Source of the DNA: Pseudomonadota bacterium
GTDB taxonomy: Bacteria > Pseudomonadota > Alphaproteobacteria > Rhizobiales > Hyphomicrobiaceae
NCBI GenBank assembly: GCA_023387235.1
Contig: JAEWIJ010000086.1
Location: forward strand, 1-12,633
Length of the DNA: 12,633 nt
Direction: 5' to 3'
Of this stretch, positions 1 through 6,405 are shown piece by piece. The position numbers and the translations under genes were made by a program. Numbering within the stretch: the stretch's first letter is position 1; every line of letters starts with the position of its first letter. Under the pieces are notes generated by a model. The model had not been told where the DNA came from. It did not search any database and saw nothing but the letters and a program-made list of their open reading frames with translations.

Positions 1-34
1 ATGCGCGGGCGACGTTTCTGTCGGCAGCAGTTGC

Positions 35-1447
35 TCACGCTGCGCGAAGCGAAGGGCCATTGTTCACCACCGTTGCCTGCGGGATCACGTCGGCTTTCGG
101 CTGGCGCTCGAGCGACATCACCAGATCGCTCACCTTCCGCGCCTGCTTCTCCTCGATCACCATGGTGGTCATGGCGAGGAACTTGCCCTCGAGCTCGTCG
201 ACCGTCAGCGGGTTCGACGGCTCGCCCTTCGGCTCTTCGGAGCTGCGCGTGACCTTGCGGCCATCCTTGAGCGCGATGTCGATCTGCGCCTGGCGGCCGC
301 CGAGACCGAAGGCCGGCTCCTCGCGCAACTCGACCTTGTTCATGCCCGAATGGACATCGGACTGCTTGTATCCGTCCCAGTATTCCTTGAGGCCATTGCC
401 GCCCGCCGCAAGCGAGAGCGCAACGCTGAACTGCGTGCTACCCATGGCCGCGTTCAGGTTCGTGCAAACGGGCTTCGAGGCCTGACGGATCGCGAGCTTG
501 CTCATGTGCACGGTGACATGCTCGACATTGTCGAGACGCACGCCATCGAGGCGGTAGGCATCCTGCGCGAGGTCGATCGGACCGTGGGCATAACGGCACG
601 CGGCATGCGGCTTGAAGCCGACTTCCATGATCGCGAAGTGCTTGCCGAGATCGTCCTTGAGATCGTCGAGGCGGACGCTGTCGGTGAAGGCATTGAGGAA
701 GCCTTCGCGCGACTCGAGCACCTTCTTCGGGCCGCTGAAGCCGCGGCTCGCCATGATGGCGGCGAGGACGCCGTTATAGGCCGACTTGCCGGGGCTGAAG
801 GGCTTGGCCATGCACGGATCGTCGAGATAGGACTGGATGCCGGCCGACTGCATGCAGGCGAGACCGATCGCCCACGCGATCTGCTCCGCATTGCCGCCGA
901 GCAGCTTCGCGCTCATGGCTGCGGCGCCGATGGCGGAGACCGTGCCGGTCGTGTGATAGCCGCGCTGGCGATGGCCCGGATTGATGGCCTTGGCGATGCG
1001 CACGGCCACGTCATAGCCGGCGACCACGCCCGCCACGACATCCTTGCCGGACGCGCCCGAAATCTCGGCGACGGCGAAGGCGGCGGGGACGAGCACCGAG
1101 CCCGCCTTGATCAATCCCGTGCCGTGGGCATCGTCGAGTTCGATCCCGTGCCCCATCATGGCGTTGACCAGAGCGGCATTCGGCGTCGGCACCTTCATGC
1201 CGTGGCCGATGATCGTGCTCTGGGGCGCGCCGCCCCACTCCTTGACCAGCTCGATGACTTTGTTGGCCGGCTCGCTGATGGCCGACGCCGCGATCTCGTT
1301 GCCGACACCGTCGCGCAGGATCAGCTTCGCTTTGTGCGCGACATCATCGGGAAGGTCCTCGTACGTCAGGCCGGCGACATGCTCGGCAAAGCGCATCGTG
1401 AGCCCTTTGAGCTCCTCGGCCTGCTGAGGGGTGGAGACACTTGGCAT
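35..1447 (-). CDS. MmgE/PrpD family protein (2-methylcitrate dehydratase / cis-aconitate decarboxylase fold)
   Basis: Complete 470-residue protein, the usual length for the cytoplasmic MmgE/PrpD family, whose known members dehydrate 2-methylcitrate, decarboxylate cis-aconitate or epimerise iminodisuccinate. The N-terminal all-helical domain carries the family active-site blocks: GIELDDAHG at about 101-109 (D105, D106, H108), GYHTTGT at 163-169 (H165), MAKPFSPGKSAYNG at 213-226 (K215) and VGFKPHAACRYAHG at 276-289 (K279, H281). The catalytic shell looks intact. The smaller C-terminal lid domain runs from about 290 to 450. The ATG at 1447 is preceded by GGAG with a 9-nt spacer. The gene is last in the minus-strand block, 186 bases after the carboxyltransferase gene, and has its own candidate promoter and palindrome. 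The substrate cannot be read from sequence; the company of a biotin-dependent carboxyltransferase suggests a di- or tricarboxylic acid or a derivative (inference). Family call is sure, reaction is not. Confidence 0.93.
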   Translation of the reverse strand: MPSVSTPQQAEELKGLTMRFAEHVAGLTYEDLPDDVAHKAKLILRDGVGNEIAASAISEPANKVIELVKEWGGAPQSTIIGHGMKVPTPNAALVNAMMGHGIELDDAHGTGLIKAGSVLVPAAFAVAEISGASGKDVVAGVVAGYDVAVRIAKAINPGHRQRGYHTTGTVSAIGAAAMSAKLLGGNAEQIAWAIGLACMQSAGIQSYLDDPCMAKPFSPGKSAYNGVLAAIMASRGFSGPKKVLESREGFLNAFTDSVRLDDLKDDLGKHFAIMEVGFKPHAACRYAHGPIDLAQDAYRLDGVRLDNVEHVTVHMSKLAIRQASKPVCTNLNAAMGSTQFSVALSLAAGGNGLKEYWDGYKQSDVHSGMNKVELREEPAFGLGGRQAQIDIALKDGRKVTRSSEEPKGEPSNPLTVDELEGKFLAMTTMVIEEKQARKVSDLVMSLERQPKADVIPQATVVNNGPSLRAA

Positions 1448-1478
1448 CTTGAACAGCTCCAGCGGTTTATAAGGTAGC

Positions 1479-1510
1479 AGTAGACAATACTACTAATCGG
1501 CCGGAGTCAA
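1479..1510 (-). promoter_or_regulatory. Candidate promoter with palindromic operator upstream of the MmgE/PrpD gene
   Basis: On the minus strand, TTGACT (1505-1510, five of six to the sigma70 -35 consensus) is followed after 15 bases by TATTGT (1484-1489, four of six to -10). The -10 hexamer is exactly the 6-base centre of an inverted repeat with arms AGTAG (1479-1483) and CTACT (1490-1494), so a dimeric regulator bound there would cover the -10. A second inverted repeat, ATCCAG (1526-1531) and CTGGAT (1545-1550), lies just upstream of the -35. The 15-base spacing is short, so the promoter call is tentative; the palindrome is read directly. Confidence 0.4.
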
Positions 1511-1575
1511 CAGAGAGCAGGCGCAATCCAGGCGTCCTCAGCCGCTGGATCTGAATTTAGAGGCAATGTCAGCTA

Positions 1576-1624
1576 CCACCACGGGCGCGGAGGTGGCGAT
1601 CGGGGCGCGCCGCGCCGTCGCGCC
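1576..1624 (-). other. Two GC-rich hairpins after the carboxyltransferase gene
   Basis: Nine bases past the TAG stop of the carboxyltransferase gene lies an inverted repeat with 6-bp arms GGCGCG (1604-1609) and CGCGCC (1619-1624). A second follows with arms CCACC (1576-1580) and GGTGG (1592-1596). Neither is followed by a T-run on the minus strand, so they are not canonical intrinsic terminators. They could slow polymerase or mark a transcript end before the separate mmgE promoter. In DNA this GC-rich, such short stems also arise by chance. Confidence 0.25.
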
Positions 1625-1633
1625 GACCAACCG

Positions 1634-3058
1634 CTACGCCGTGGAGAAGTGCACTCTAGCGATCCGCCGATCGGCCAGCTCTTGCACGAGCTTAACGAGC
1701 GGCGCCTGGAACAGGTACTCGGTCCTCATGGCGCCCGCGGCGCGCATTTCATCGACCTGCGGACCCGCAAACATGAACCGCAGCAGGCGCTCATCGTCAT
1801 CGGCCTCGGGATACTGACGGCGGAGCTTGTCGACCGCCGGCTCGAGCGGCGCGGGCTTCAAGGCGATTCTCGGAGAGCCGTTCGTCACGATGCGATCCAG
1901 AACGTCGGGATCGACCGGCGCAAGCAGCTTCCCGAAATATCCGAGCGCGTACTTCTTCACTTCGTCCGGCACCGTCCGGTAGCGCTCGCCCTGCACGACA
2001 TTGAGCACGGCCTGCGTGCCGACGAACTGCGCGAACGGCGTGATGAGAATCGGAAAGCCGAGCTCGCGGCGAACGCGCGCGCATTCCTCGAGAAGCTGCT
2101 GCAAGAGATGCGAAAGCCCTGCTTGAGCGAGCTGCGAGCGGAAGTTCGACATCATGCCGCCGGGAATCTGATGCTCGTAGTGGAAAGCATCGTACTCCTG
2201 CGGCGCGCCGAGCGGCTTACCCTCCTGCATCGCGACCTGACGAAAGTGCTCGCCCACCTCATCGACGAGCGCATCGTCGATGTTCACCGAGTAGCCGAGC
2301 GCCCGCAGGTTCTTGACCGTGGACTGCGTCGCGGGCTGCGCGTTCCCGTTGGCGAGCGGCGCGATCGACGTGTGCACCATATCGGCACCCGCCTTGATGC
2401 CCTCCAGATACACGAACGGCGCAACCCCCGTCATGCAGTGACTGTGCAGTTCGAGCGGCACATTACCGATGACGGCTTTGATGGCCGGAACCAGCGTGCG
2501 GATGCGGTCCACCGTCAGCAGACCGCCGGCATCCTTCAGCCAGATCGCATCGACCTTGCCGCGCTGGATGAGATCTCTGGCCGTCCTTATGTACAGCTCA
2601 TCCGTGTGGACCGGCGACAAGCCATAGGAAAGCGCGCCGAACGTCTTGACCCCGAGACGGCGGGCCACATTGATCGTCGTGAGCATGTTGTCGACGTCGT
2701 TGAGACCGTCGAAGCTGCCGATCTCCCGAAATCCGTTGGCCACCAGCCGCTCGACCCAGAGCTCGACGATGTCGTCCGGCAGGACGTCGAACGCGACGAG
2801 GTTCTTCGACCGCGTGAATGAGCTGAGCGGCGTTTGCGTAATGCGCTGCCGCATCAGCCGCATGCGCTCCCAAGGATCTTCCTTGAGGTATCGCACGCAA
2901 ACATCGAACTGGATCGTACCCGCGAGATCGATGCGCCGGAAGCCGATGCGATCCATGCGCTCCGCGATCGGCAGCATATGGGCGGTCGTCATGCGCGTCG
3001 CCCAGAGGCATTGGTGGGCATCACGCAGTGTGGTGTCTACGACGGCTACTTCGCGCAT
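1634..3058 (-). CDS. PycB/OadA/5S-type biotin-dependent carboxyltransferase without biotinyl domain
   Basis: 474 residues of the DRE-TIM carboxyltransferase family (pyruvate carboxylase CT domain, oxaloacetate decarboxylase alpha, transcarboxylase 5S). These enzymes move a carboxyl group between biotin and an acceptor, usually pyruvate/oxaloacetate. The barrel starts with VVDTTLRDAHQ (6-16; metal ligand D8, Q16). The carbamylated lysine is K175 in LKDAGGLL, and metal ligands H205 and H207 lie in LELHSHCMTG. The PYC_OADA-like helical domain runs from about 290 to 470 with TPFAQFVGTQAVLNV. Full OadA proteins are near 590 residues and end in a biotin domain. This one stops before it, and a separate carrier protein is encoded at 5893-6405. 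Oddities: G114 replaces the Arg of the usual FRxFD motif, and VHTSIAPLANG replaces the common VDTAISPLAGG-like stretch. Start chosen at the ATG at 3058 because GGAG lies 5 bases upstream and the family begins here; a GTG at 3112 is in frame but has no such support. Called pyruvate carboxylase subunit B-like; actual substrate uncertain. Confidence 0.9.
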   Translation of the reverse strand: MREVAVVDTTLRDAHQCLWATRMTTAHMLPIAERMDRIGFRRIDLAGTIQFDVCVRYLKEDPWERMRLMRQRITQTPLSSFTRSKNLVAFDVLPDDIVELWVERLVANGFREIGSFDGLNDVDNMLTTINVARRLGVKTFGALSYGLSPVHTDELYIRTARDLIQRGKVDAIWLKDAGGLLTVDRIRTLVPAIKAVIGNVPLELHSHCMTGVAPFVYLEGIKAGADMVHTSIAPLANGNAQPATQSTVKNLRALGYSVNIDDALVDEVGEHFRQVAMQEGKPLGAPQEYDAFHYEHQIPGGMMSNFRSQLAQAGLSHLLQQLLEECARVRRELGFPILITPFAQFVGTQAVLNVVQGERYRTVPDEVKKYALGYFGKLLAPVDPDVLDRIVTNGSPRIALKPAPLEPAVDKLRRQYPEADDDERLLRFMFAGPQVDEMRAAGAMRTEYLFQAPLVKLVQELADRRIARVHFSTA

Positions 3059-3080
3059 GAGATCTCCGCAATTCACGGCA

Positions 3081-3111
3081 TGTCGGCGGCAGACGAAGTC
3101 CGCCGCCGACA
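3081..3111 (-). promoter_or_regulatory. Strong intergenic RNA hairpin between binding-protein and carboxyltransferase genes
   Basis: Perfect 10-bp inverted repeat, TGTCGGCGGC at 3081-3090 and its complement at 3102-3111. In the minus-strand RNA the stem continues inward with one G-U and three Watson-Crick pairs (GAC/GTC) to a UUC triloop. That gives 14 stacked pairs in 31 nt, starting 5 nt after the binding-protein stop. No U-run follows, so it is not a standard terminator. Intergenic stems next to binding-protein genes are known to protect the upstream message and lower downstream expression (maltose operon precedent). That role here is inference. Confidence 0.6.
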
Positions 3112-3116
3112 CGACT

Positions 3117-4109
3117 TCACTTCAGCGAGGCTTCGGCCTTCTCGAGGAACGAATAATCGAGGTACTTCCCGATCCATCCATCCACGTCCTTGACGAGATC
3201 CTCGGGGATCTTTCCCTGCTGGGCGATCGTCGTCATCCAGAGGCGCGTCGACGGCATGTCGAGACGCGGCTGCGTCAGGTCGACCGACTTCAGCGCATCG
3301 AGGTTGACCGGAAGAGAGCTCGGATCATTCATCTTCTTCGAGACCAATTCGGCAGTCTTCTGGTCTCCGTTCGCCTTGATCCACTGGATGCCGCGCAGCG
3401 TCGCGCGCACGAACTTCTCGACCGTCTCCGGATTCTCCTTCACGTATTGCGGCGTGAAGGCGAGCTGGAGGCTTTCCGAGTTCGGAATCGGCGGCATGCG
3501 CTGAATGTAATGGAGGAGATCCGGGGCTTTCGCCACCGCGGCGGCCGACGCCGGCTCCCATCCGATGAAGGCCTCCACTTCGCCCTTCTGGATCATGATG
3601 GCGACGTCGGTGATCTTCGCCGGCACATGCTGGAACTTGATGTTCTGCGAGCGCTGTATGTAGCTCAACACCGCATCGTGGATCGTGCCGAGACCAGGCG
3701 TGCCGACTTTCTTGCCATCCAGCTCCTTGACCGACTTGTATTGCTTCTTGCCGATGATCGGCGCGTTGCCCTTCGTCACCGACATGACGATCTTGAGATC
3801 GCCGCCGCGCGCGACGAACTGCATGAACGGCACGATGGCCGCCATGACGGCGTCGAGGTTCTTGATGTCGAGCAGAGCCGAGGGACCGTTCGCGTACGTC
3901 TTGCGATCGATCTTGATGCCTTCGTCCTGATAGTAGCCGTTGAGCTCGGCGACCCAAACGGCCGCATAGTCGACTTCGGAGCCGTTCTGATCGGCGAGCC
4001 GAACGGTCTTCATCGATTGAGCGGCAGCAGTGCCGGCACCCAGTCCGACAGCGGTCGGCATGAGCGCTGTTGCAGCAATTCCCTTGAGCGTAGTTCGCCT
4101 TGTATGCAT
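3117..4109 (-). CDS. ABC transporter substrate-binding protein, NitT/TauT (SsuA-like) family
   Basis: 330-residue periplasmic binding protein that would deliver a small solute to the permease/ATPase encoded just upstream. The N-terminus MHTRRTTLKG has a twin-arginine (RRxxLK) pattern, then a hydrophobic stretch of about 20 residues ending GTAAAQS, so Tat export with cleavage near residue 30 is likely. The mature part starts VRLADQNG (36-43) and has the family features WVAELNGYYQDEGI (52-65), an ANGPSALLDI ligand-loop region (73-82), GKKVGTPGLGTIHDAVL (132-148) and the hinge EAFIGWEPASAAAVAK (179-194). The start at 4109 is set by the signal peptide and a very strong AGGAGGAGG Shine-Dalgarno sequence; a longer reading to 4196 overlaps the ATPase gene and has no support. 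It lies 57 bases after the ATPase gene and is followed by a strong hairpin. Relatives bind nitrate, taurine, sulfonates, thiamine precursors or aromatic acids; the ligand here is not predictable by eye. Confidence 0.93.
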   Translation of the reverse strand: MHTRRTTLKGIAATALMPTAVGLGAGTAAAQSMKTVRLADQNGSEVDYAAVWVAELNGYYQDEGIKIDRKTYANGPSALLDIKNLDAVMAAIVPFMQFVARGGDLKIVMSVTKGNAPIIGKKQYKSVKELDGKKVGTPGLGTIHDAVLSYIQRSQNIKFQHVPAKITDVAIMIQKGEVEAFIGWEPASAAAVAKAPDLLHYIQRMPPIPNSESLQLAFTPQYVKENPETVEKFVRATLRGIQWIKANGDQKTAELVSKKMNDPSSLPVNLDALKSVDLTQPRLDMPSTRLWMTTIAQQGKIPEDLVKDVDGWIGKYLDYSFLEKAEASLK

Positions 4110-4165
4110 AGTCCTCCTCCTTGCTCTCCTGCCTAGATCCGGGCTGCTCTGCGGCAGCTTTTTCC

Positions 4166-4918
4166 TCAATGCGGAGCGTGCAGCCACTGCACGCACTTCG
4201 AGCGCAGCTCCGTGAACTCGACCGACAGCGGATCGCGCGGATGCTGAAGCGGGACACGCAGCTCCGCCACGATGCGCGCCGGCTTCGCCGAGAGAATGAG
4301 CACGCGATCGGCGAGATAGACCGCTTCCTCCAGATTATGCGTGACGAAGATCACGGTCCGCTTCATGTGGCGCCAGATGTCCAGCACCTCGCGCTGCATG
4401 TGCTCGCGCGTCGGCTGATCGAGACTGACGAACGGCTCGTCCATGAGGATGAGATCGGCCTCCGTCGCAAATGCCCGCGCGATCGCGACGCGCTGCTTCA
4501 TGCCGCCCGATATCTGGTGGGGATAGTAGCTCTCGAATCCGGAGAGGCCGACGATGCCGATGATATCGGCGACCTTCGATCGCACCTGATCGCGCGACGC
4601 ACCCTTGATGTTGAGACCGGTCGCGACGTTCTCCGACACGGTCAGCCAGGGAAAAGTCGACGGCTCCTGGAATACGAACGAGATGCTGTGCTTCTTCGGA
4701 TCGGCCGGCGTGCCGTCGATAAGCACGTGGCCGTTCGAGGGCACGAGGATGCCCGCGAGCATGTCCAGGAGGGTGGTCTTGCCGCAGCCGGATGGACCGC
4801 AGATGCAGATGAACTCGTTCGTGGCGACGCTGAACTTCAGATCCTCGTGGACAGTCAGCGCCCCGTAGCGGTGCGTCGCATCCACGTCGACCTTGGCCGG
4901 AGAAATTGGCGCGTGCAT
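4166..4918 (-). CDS. ABC transporter ATP-binding protein, NitT/TauT (SsuB/TauB-like) family
   Basis: 250-residue cytoplasmic ATPase driving the importer. Complete motif set: Walker A GPSGCGKTT (41-49), Q-loop FVFQE (81-85), signature ISGGMKQR (136-143, with Ile in place of the usual Leu), Walker B LILMDEP (156-162), D-loop SLD (165-167) and switch histidine in THN (H194). FPWLTVSENV after the Q-loop is typical of the nitrate/taurine/sulfonate subfamily. The start ATG is 12 bases after the permease stop. Its Shine-Dalgarno AGGAGAG overlaps that stop codon, indicating close translational linkage. Length is normal. Together with the genes on either side it forms a complete permease-ATPase-binding protein set. 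Confidence 0.96.
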   Translation of the reverse strand: MHAPISPAKVDVDATHRYGALTVHEDLKFSVATNEFICICGPSGCGKTTLLDMLAGILVPSNGHVLIDGTPADPKKHSISFVFQEPSTFPWLTVSENVATGLNIKGASRDQVRSKVADIIGIVGLSGFESYYPHQISGGMKQRVAIARAFATEADLILMDEPFVSLDQPTREHMQREVLDIWRHMKRTVIFVTHNLEEAVYLADRVLILSAKPARIVAELRVPLQHPRDPLSVEFTELRSKCVQWLHAPH

Positions 4919-4930
4919 TCGTATTCTCTC

Positions 4931-5758
4931 CTAGAGGCTGACCTGCCAACGCCAACGGAAGAGCCGCCGCTCGATGAGCAGCAGGACCTCGTTCATGAGG
5001 AAGCCGATGAGACCGATGAGGAGCATGCCGACGATGACGTGCGGGACCATGATCAGCTCTGCGTAGTTCGTCATCATGCGACCGAGACCTGTCGAGATGC
5101 CGCCGGCGAGCTCCGCGGCCACGATCGTCAGCCACGCCGTCCCGAGACCGACCCGCATGCCCGCCATGATGTCCGGCATCACGGTCGGGACTACGACGCG
5201 GCGAAGGATCCAGAGCTTGCTGGCGCCGTGCACGATGCCGACCTTCCGATGTATGGGCTCGACACGCGCGACGCCGACGAGCGTCGACGTGAAGATCGGA
5301 AAGAAGGCCCCGAGGAAGATCAGGAAGGCAAAGCGCGAGAGACCGGAGAAGAAGATAATTGCCAGCGGAATCCAGGCGATTGGCGGAATGAAACGGAAGG
5401 GCTCGATGACGGAGCGCGTACCCGAATAAAGCTTGGGATAGAGACCCATCAGGAGGCCGAGCGGAACCGCGAAGACGACGCCCAGGCCAAAGCCGACGAG
5501 CACGCGCTCGATGCTCGCCCACGAGTGCTCCCAAAGCGAATGGCCGGTCGTATCGCCGCGCGTGGCGAGTTGGATGAAAGCGTCCACGATCTGCATCGGC
5601 GCAGGAAAGAACGGCGATGCCACGGCTCGCGAGGCGAGCTGCCAGACGACAAGCGCGATCGCCAGCGATAGAGCGTTCCATGCGATGATCCTGATGCTCG
5701 CGCCCAAGGCTTCGGGCATCTCAGATCGACCGACTTCTCCCTTCGTTGTCGCGGCCAT
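4931..5758 (-). CDS. ABC transporter permease, NitT/TauT (SsuC-like, BPD type 1) family
   Basis: 275-residue inner-membrane permease. Hydrophobic segments lie near 23-43, 85-108, 123-140, 143-163, 203-220 and 238-262, the six-helix pattern of this family. The motifs FFPAPMQIVDAF (50-61), PFRFIPPIAWIPLAIIFFG-like (120-138) and the cytoplasmic EAA loop (about 178-200, VHGASKLWILRRVVVPTVMP with conserved G and P) identify SsuC/TauC-type subunits and the docking site for the ATPase. The start at 5758 has a GGAGGAAAGG Shine-Dalgarno sequence. First gene of the transporter trio, 134 bases after the biotin-carrier gene; a perfect 19-bp palindrome lies in that gap. The solute is unknown. Confidence 0.95.
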   Translation of the reverse strand: MAATTKGEVGRSEMPEALGASIRIIAWNALSLAIALVVWQLASRAVASPFFPAPMQIVDAFIQLATRGDTTGHSLWEHSWASIERVLVGFGLGVVFAVPLGLLMGLYPKLYSGTRSVIEPFRFIPPIAWIPLAIIFFSGLSRFAFLIFLGAFFPIFTSTLVGVARVEPIHRKVGIVHGASKLWILRRVVVPTVMPDIMAGMRVGLGTAWLTIVAAELAGGISTGLGRMMTNYAELIMVPHVIVGMLLIGLIGFLMNEVLLLIERRLFRWRWQVSL

Positions 5759-5795
5759 TTTGGCCCTTTCCTCCCATGTCGATTTCTAGTTGCGA

Positions 5796-5814
5796 CATCG
5801 CCGGTCCGGCGATG
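5796..5814. repeat. Perfect 19-bp palindrome upstream of the ABC permease gene
   Basis: CATCGCCGG, one central T, then CCGGCGATG: 9-bp arms with a single unpaired centre base, about 38 bases before the permease ATG and 78 bases past the biotin-carrier stop. As DNA it suits a dimeric repressor or activator; as RNA it would fold with a 7-bp stem and 5-nt loop. No U-run follows on the minus strand, so a terminator is less likely. The rest of the 134-base gap (5759-5892) shows no convincing promoter. Confidence 0.55.
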
Positions 5815-5892
5815 GCCGTACACGCTTGCGCTGCCGCGATCTCACCGCGGTTGGCGCTCAGGATCCGCTTGAAAGGCGCAGAGGCCATCCGT

Positions 5893-6405
5893 TCAGCCCT
5901 TGCTCGGCTTGACGCAGATCAGGACCTGATCGAACTCGACGAGCGCACTGTTCTCCGCACAAATCTTGACGACCTCTCCGTCGACACCCGCCCGTATCGA
6001 GTTGAAGAGTTTCATCACCTCGATCAGGCACACGGTGTCGTCCGCCTTCACGCGCTGTCCAACCTCGACGAAGGGCTTCTCGCCCGGCGCCGGAGCGCGA
6101 TAGAAGATGCCGAGCATGGGCGCCCGAATAGCGACCGTTCCCGGCGGTATCTCTGAGGTGACCGCCGGCGCAGCGGCAGGAGCGGCGGCTTTCTCAGCGG
6201 CGGGCGCGCTGCTCGCGCGCACCTGCGGCGGCGCCTGCGGCACCATCGGCGCACTCGGCGCGATCGAGCGGCCATGGCCGCCCCCGTCGCGCACGACGTG
6301 AAGGCGAAAGCCGCCGTGAACGATCTCGATCTCGTTCAGATGCTCGGCGGCATCGATGATCTTCAGGATGCTTTCGACGTCACTGTGCGTCAGCTCTGTG
6401 CTCAT
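5893..6405 (-). CDS. AccB-type biotin carboxyl carrier protein
   Basis: 170 residues with the three-part layout of acetyl-CoA carboxylase BCCP. The N-terminal helical/beta segment (about 8-39, ESILKIIDAAEHLNEIEIVH then GGFRLHVVRDG) matches AccB. An Ala/Pro/Val linker spans about 50-86. The biotinyl domain (about 91-168) starts RAPMLGIFYRAPAPGEKPFVEVG, including the AccB-specific protruding thumb. The biotinylated lysine is K132 in EVMKLFN; most AccB proteins have EAMKMMN. A biotin ligase loads it, and carboxyl groups are then carried between active sites. The start is the ATG at 6405, overlapping the IclR stop (ATGA); its own Shine-Dalgarno is weak. No biotin carboxylase (AccC) gene is adjacent, unlike normal accBC pairs. 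The block instead encodes a carboxyltransferase lacking its own biotin domain, so this is probably its dedicated carrier rather than the housekeeping AccB (inference). Confidence 0.92.
   Translation of the reverse strand: MSTELTHSDVESILKIIDAAEHLNEIEIVHGGFRLHVVRDGGGHGRSIAPSAPMVPQAPPQVRASSAPAAEKAAAPAAAPAVTSEIPPGTVAIRAPMLGIFYRAPAPGEKPFVEVGQRVKADDTVCLIEVMKLFNSIRAGVDGEVVKICAENSALVEFDQVLICVKPSKG

Noticed and set aside
1..34. Start codon at position 1 opening an 83-codon plus-strand frame
   Set aside because: It runs antisense into the MmgE/PrpD gene, has no family features, and the 34 flanking bases hold nothing else I can support.
350..1477. Long plus-strand open frame opposite the MmgE/PrpD gene (375 codons)
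   Set aside because: Antisense shadow of a high-GC gene; composition is Arg/His/Asp/Gly-rich without a recognisable fold, while the minus strand encodes a clear family member.
2646..4136. 496-codon plus-strand open frame
   Set aside because: Spans the antisense of two well-supported genes and their gap; no domain features.
4143..4163. Stem GCTGC/GCAGC followed by five T on the plus strand, resembling an intrinsic terminator
   Set aside because: No plus-strand gene ends here; on the transcribed minus strand the run is A residues before the stem, so it cannot terminate that message. The stem is only 5 bp.
4121..5671. 516-codon plus-strand open frame, rich in Arg, Asp, Glu and His
   Set aside because: Antisense shadow of the ABC ATPase and permease genes; no conserved motif.
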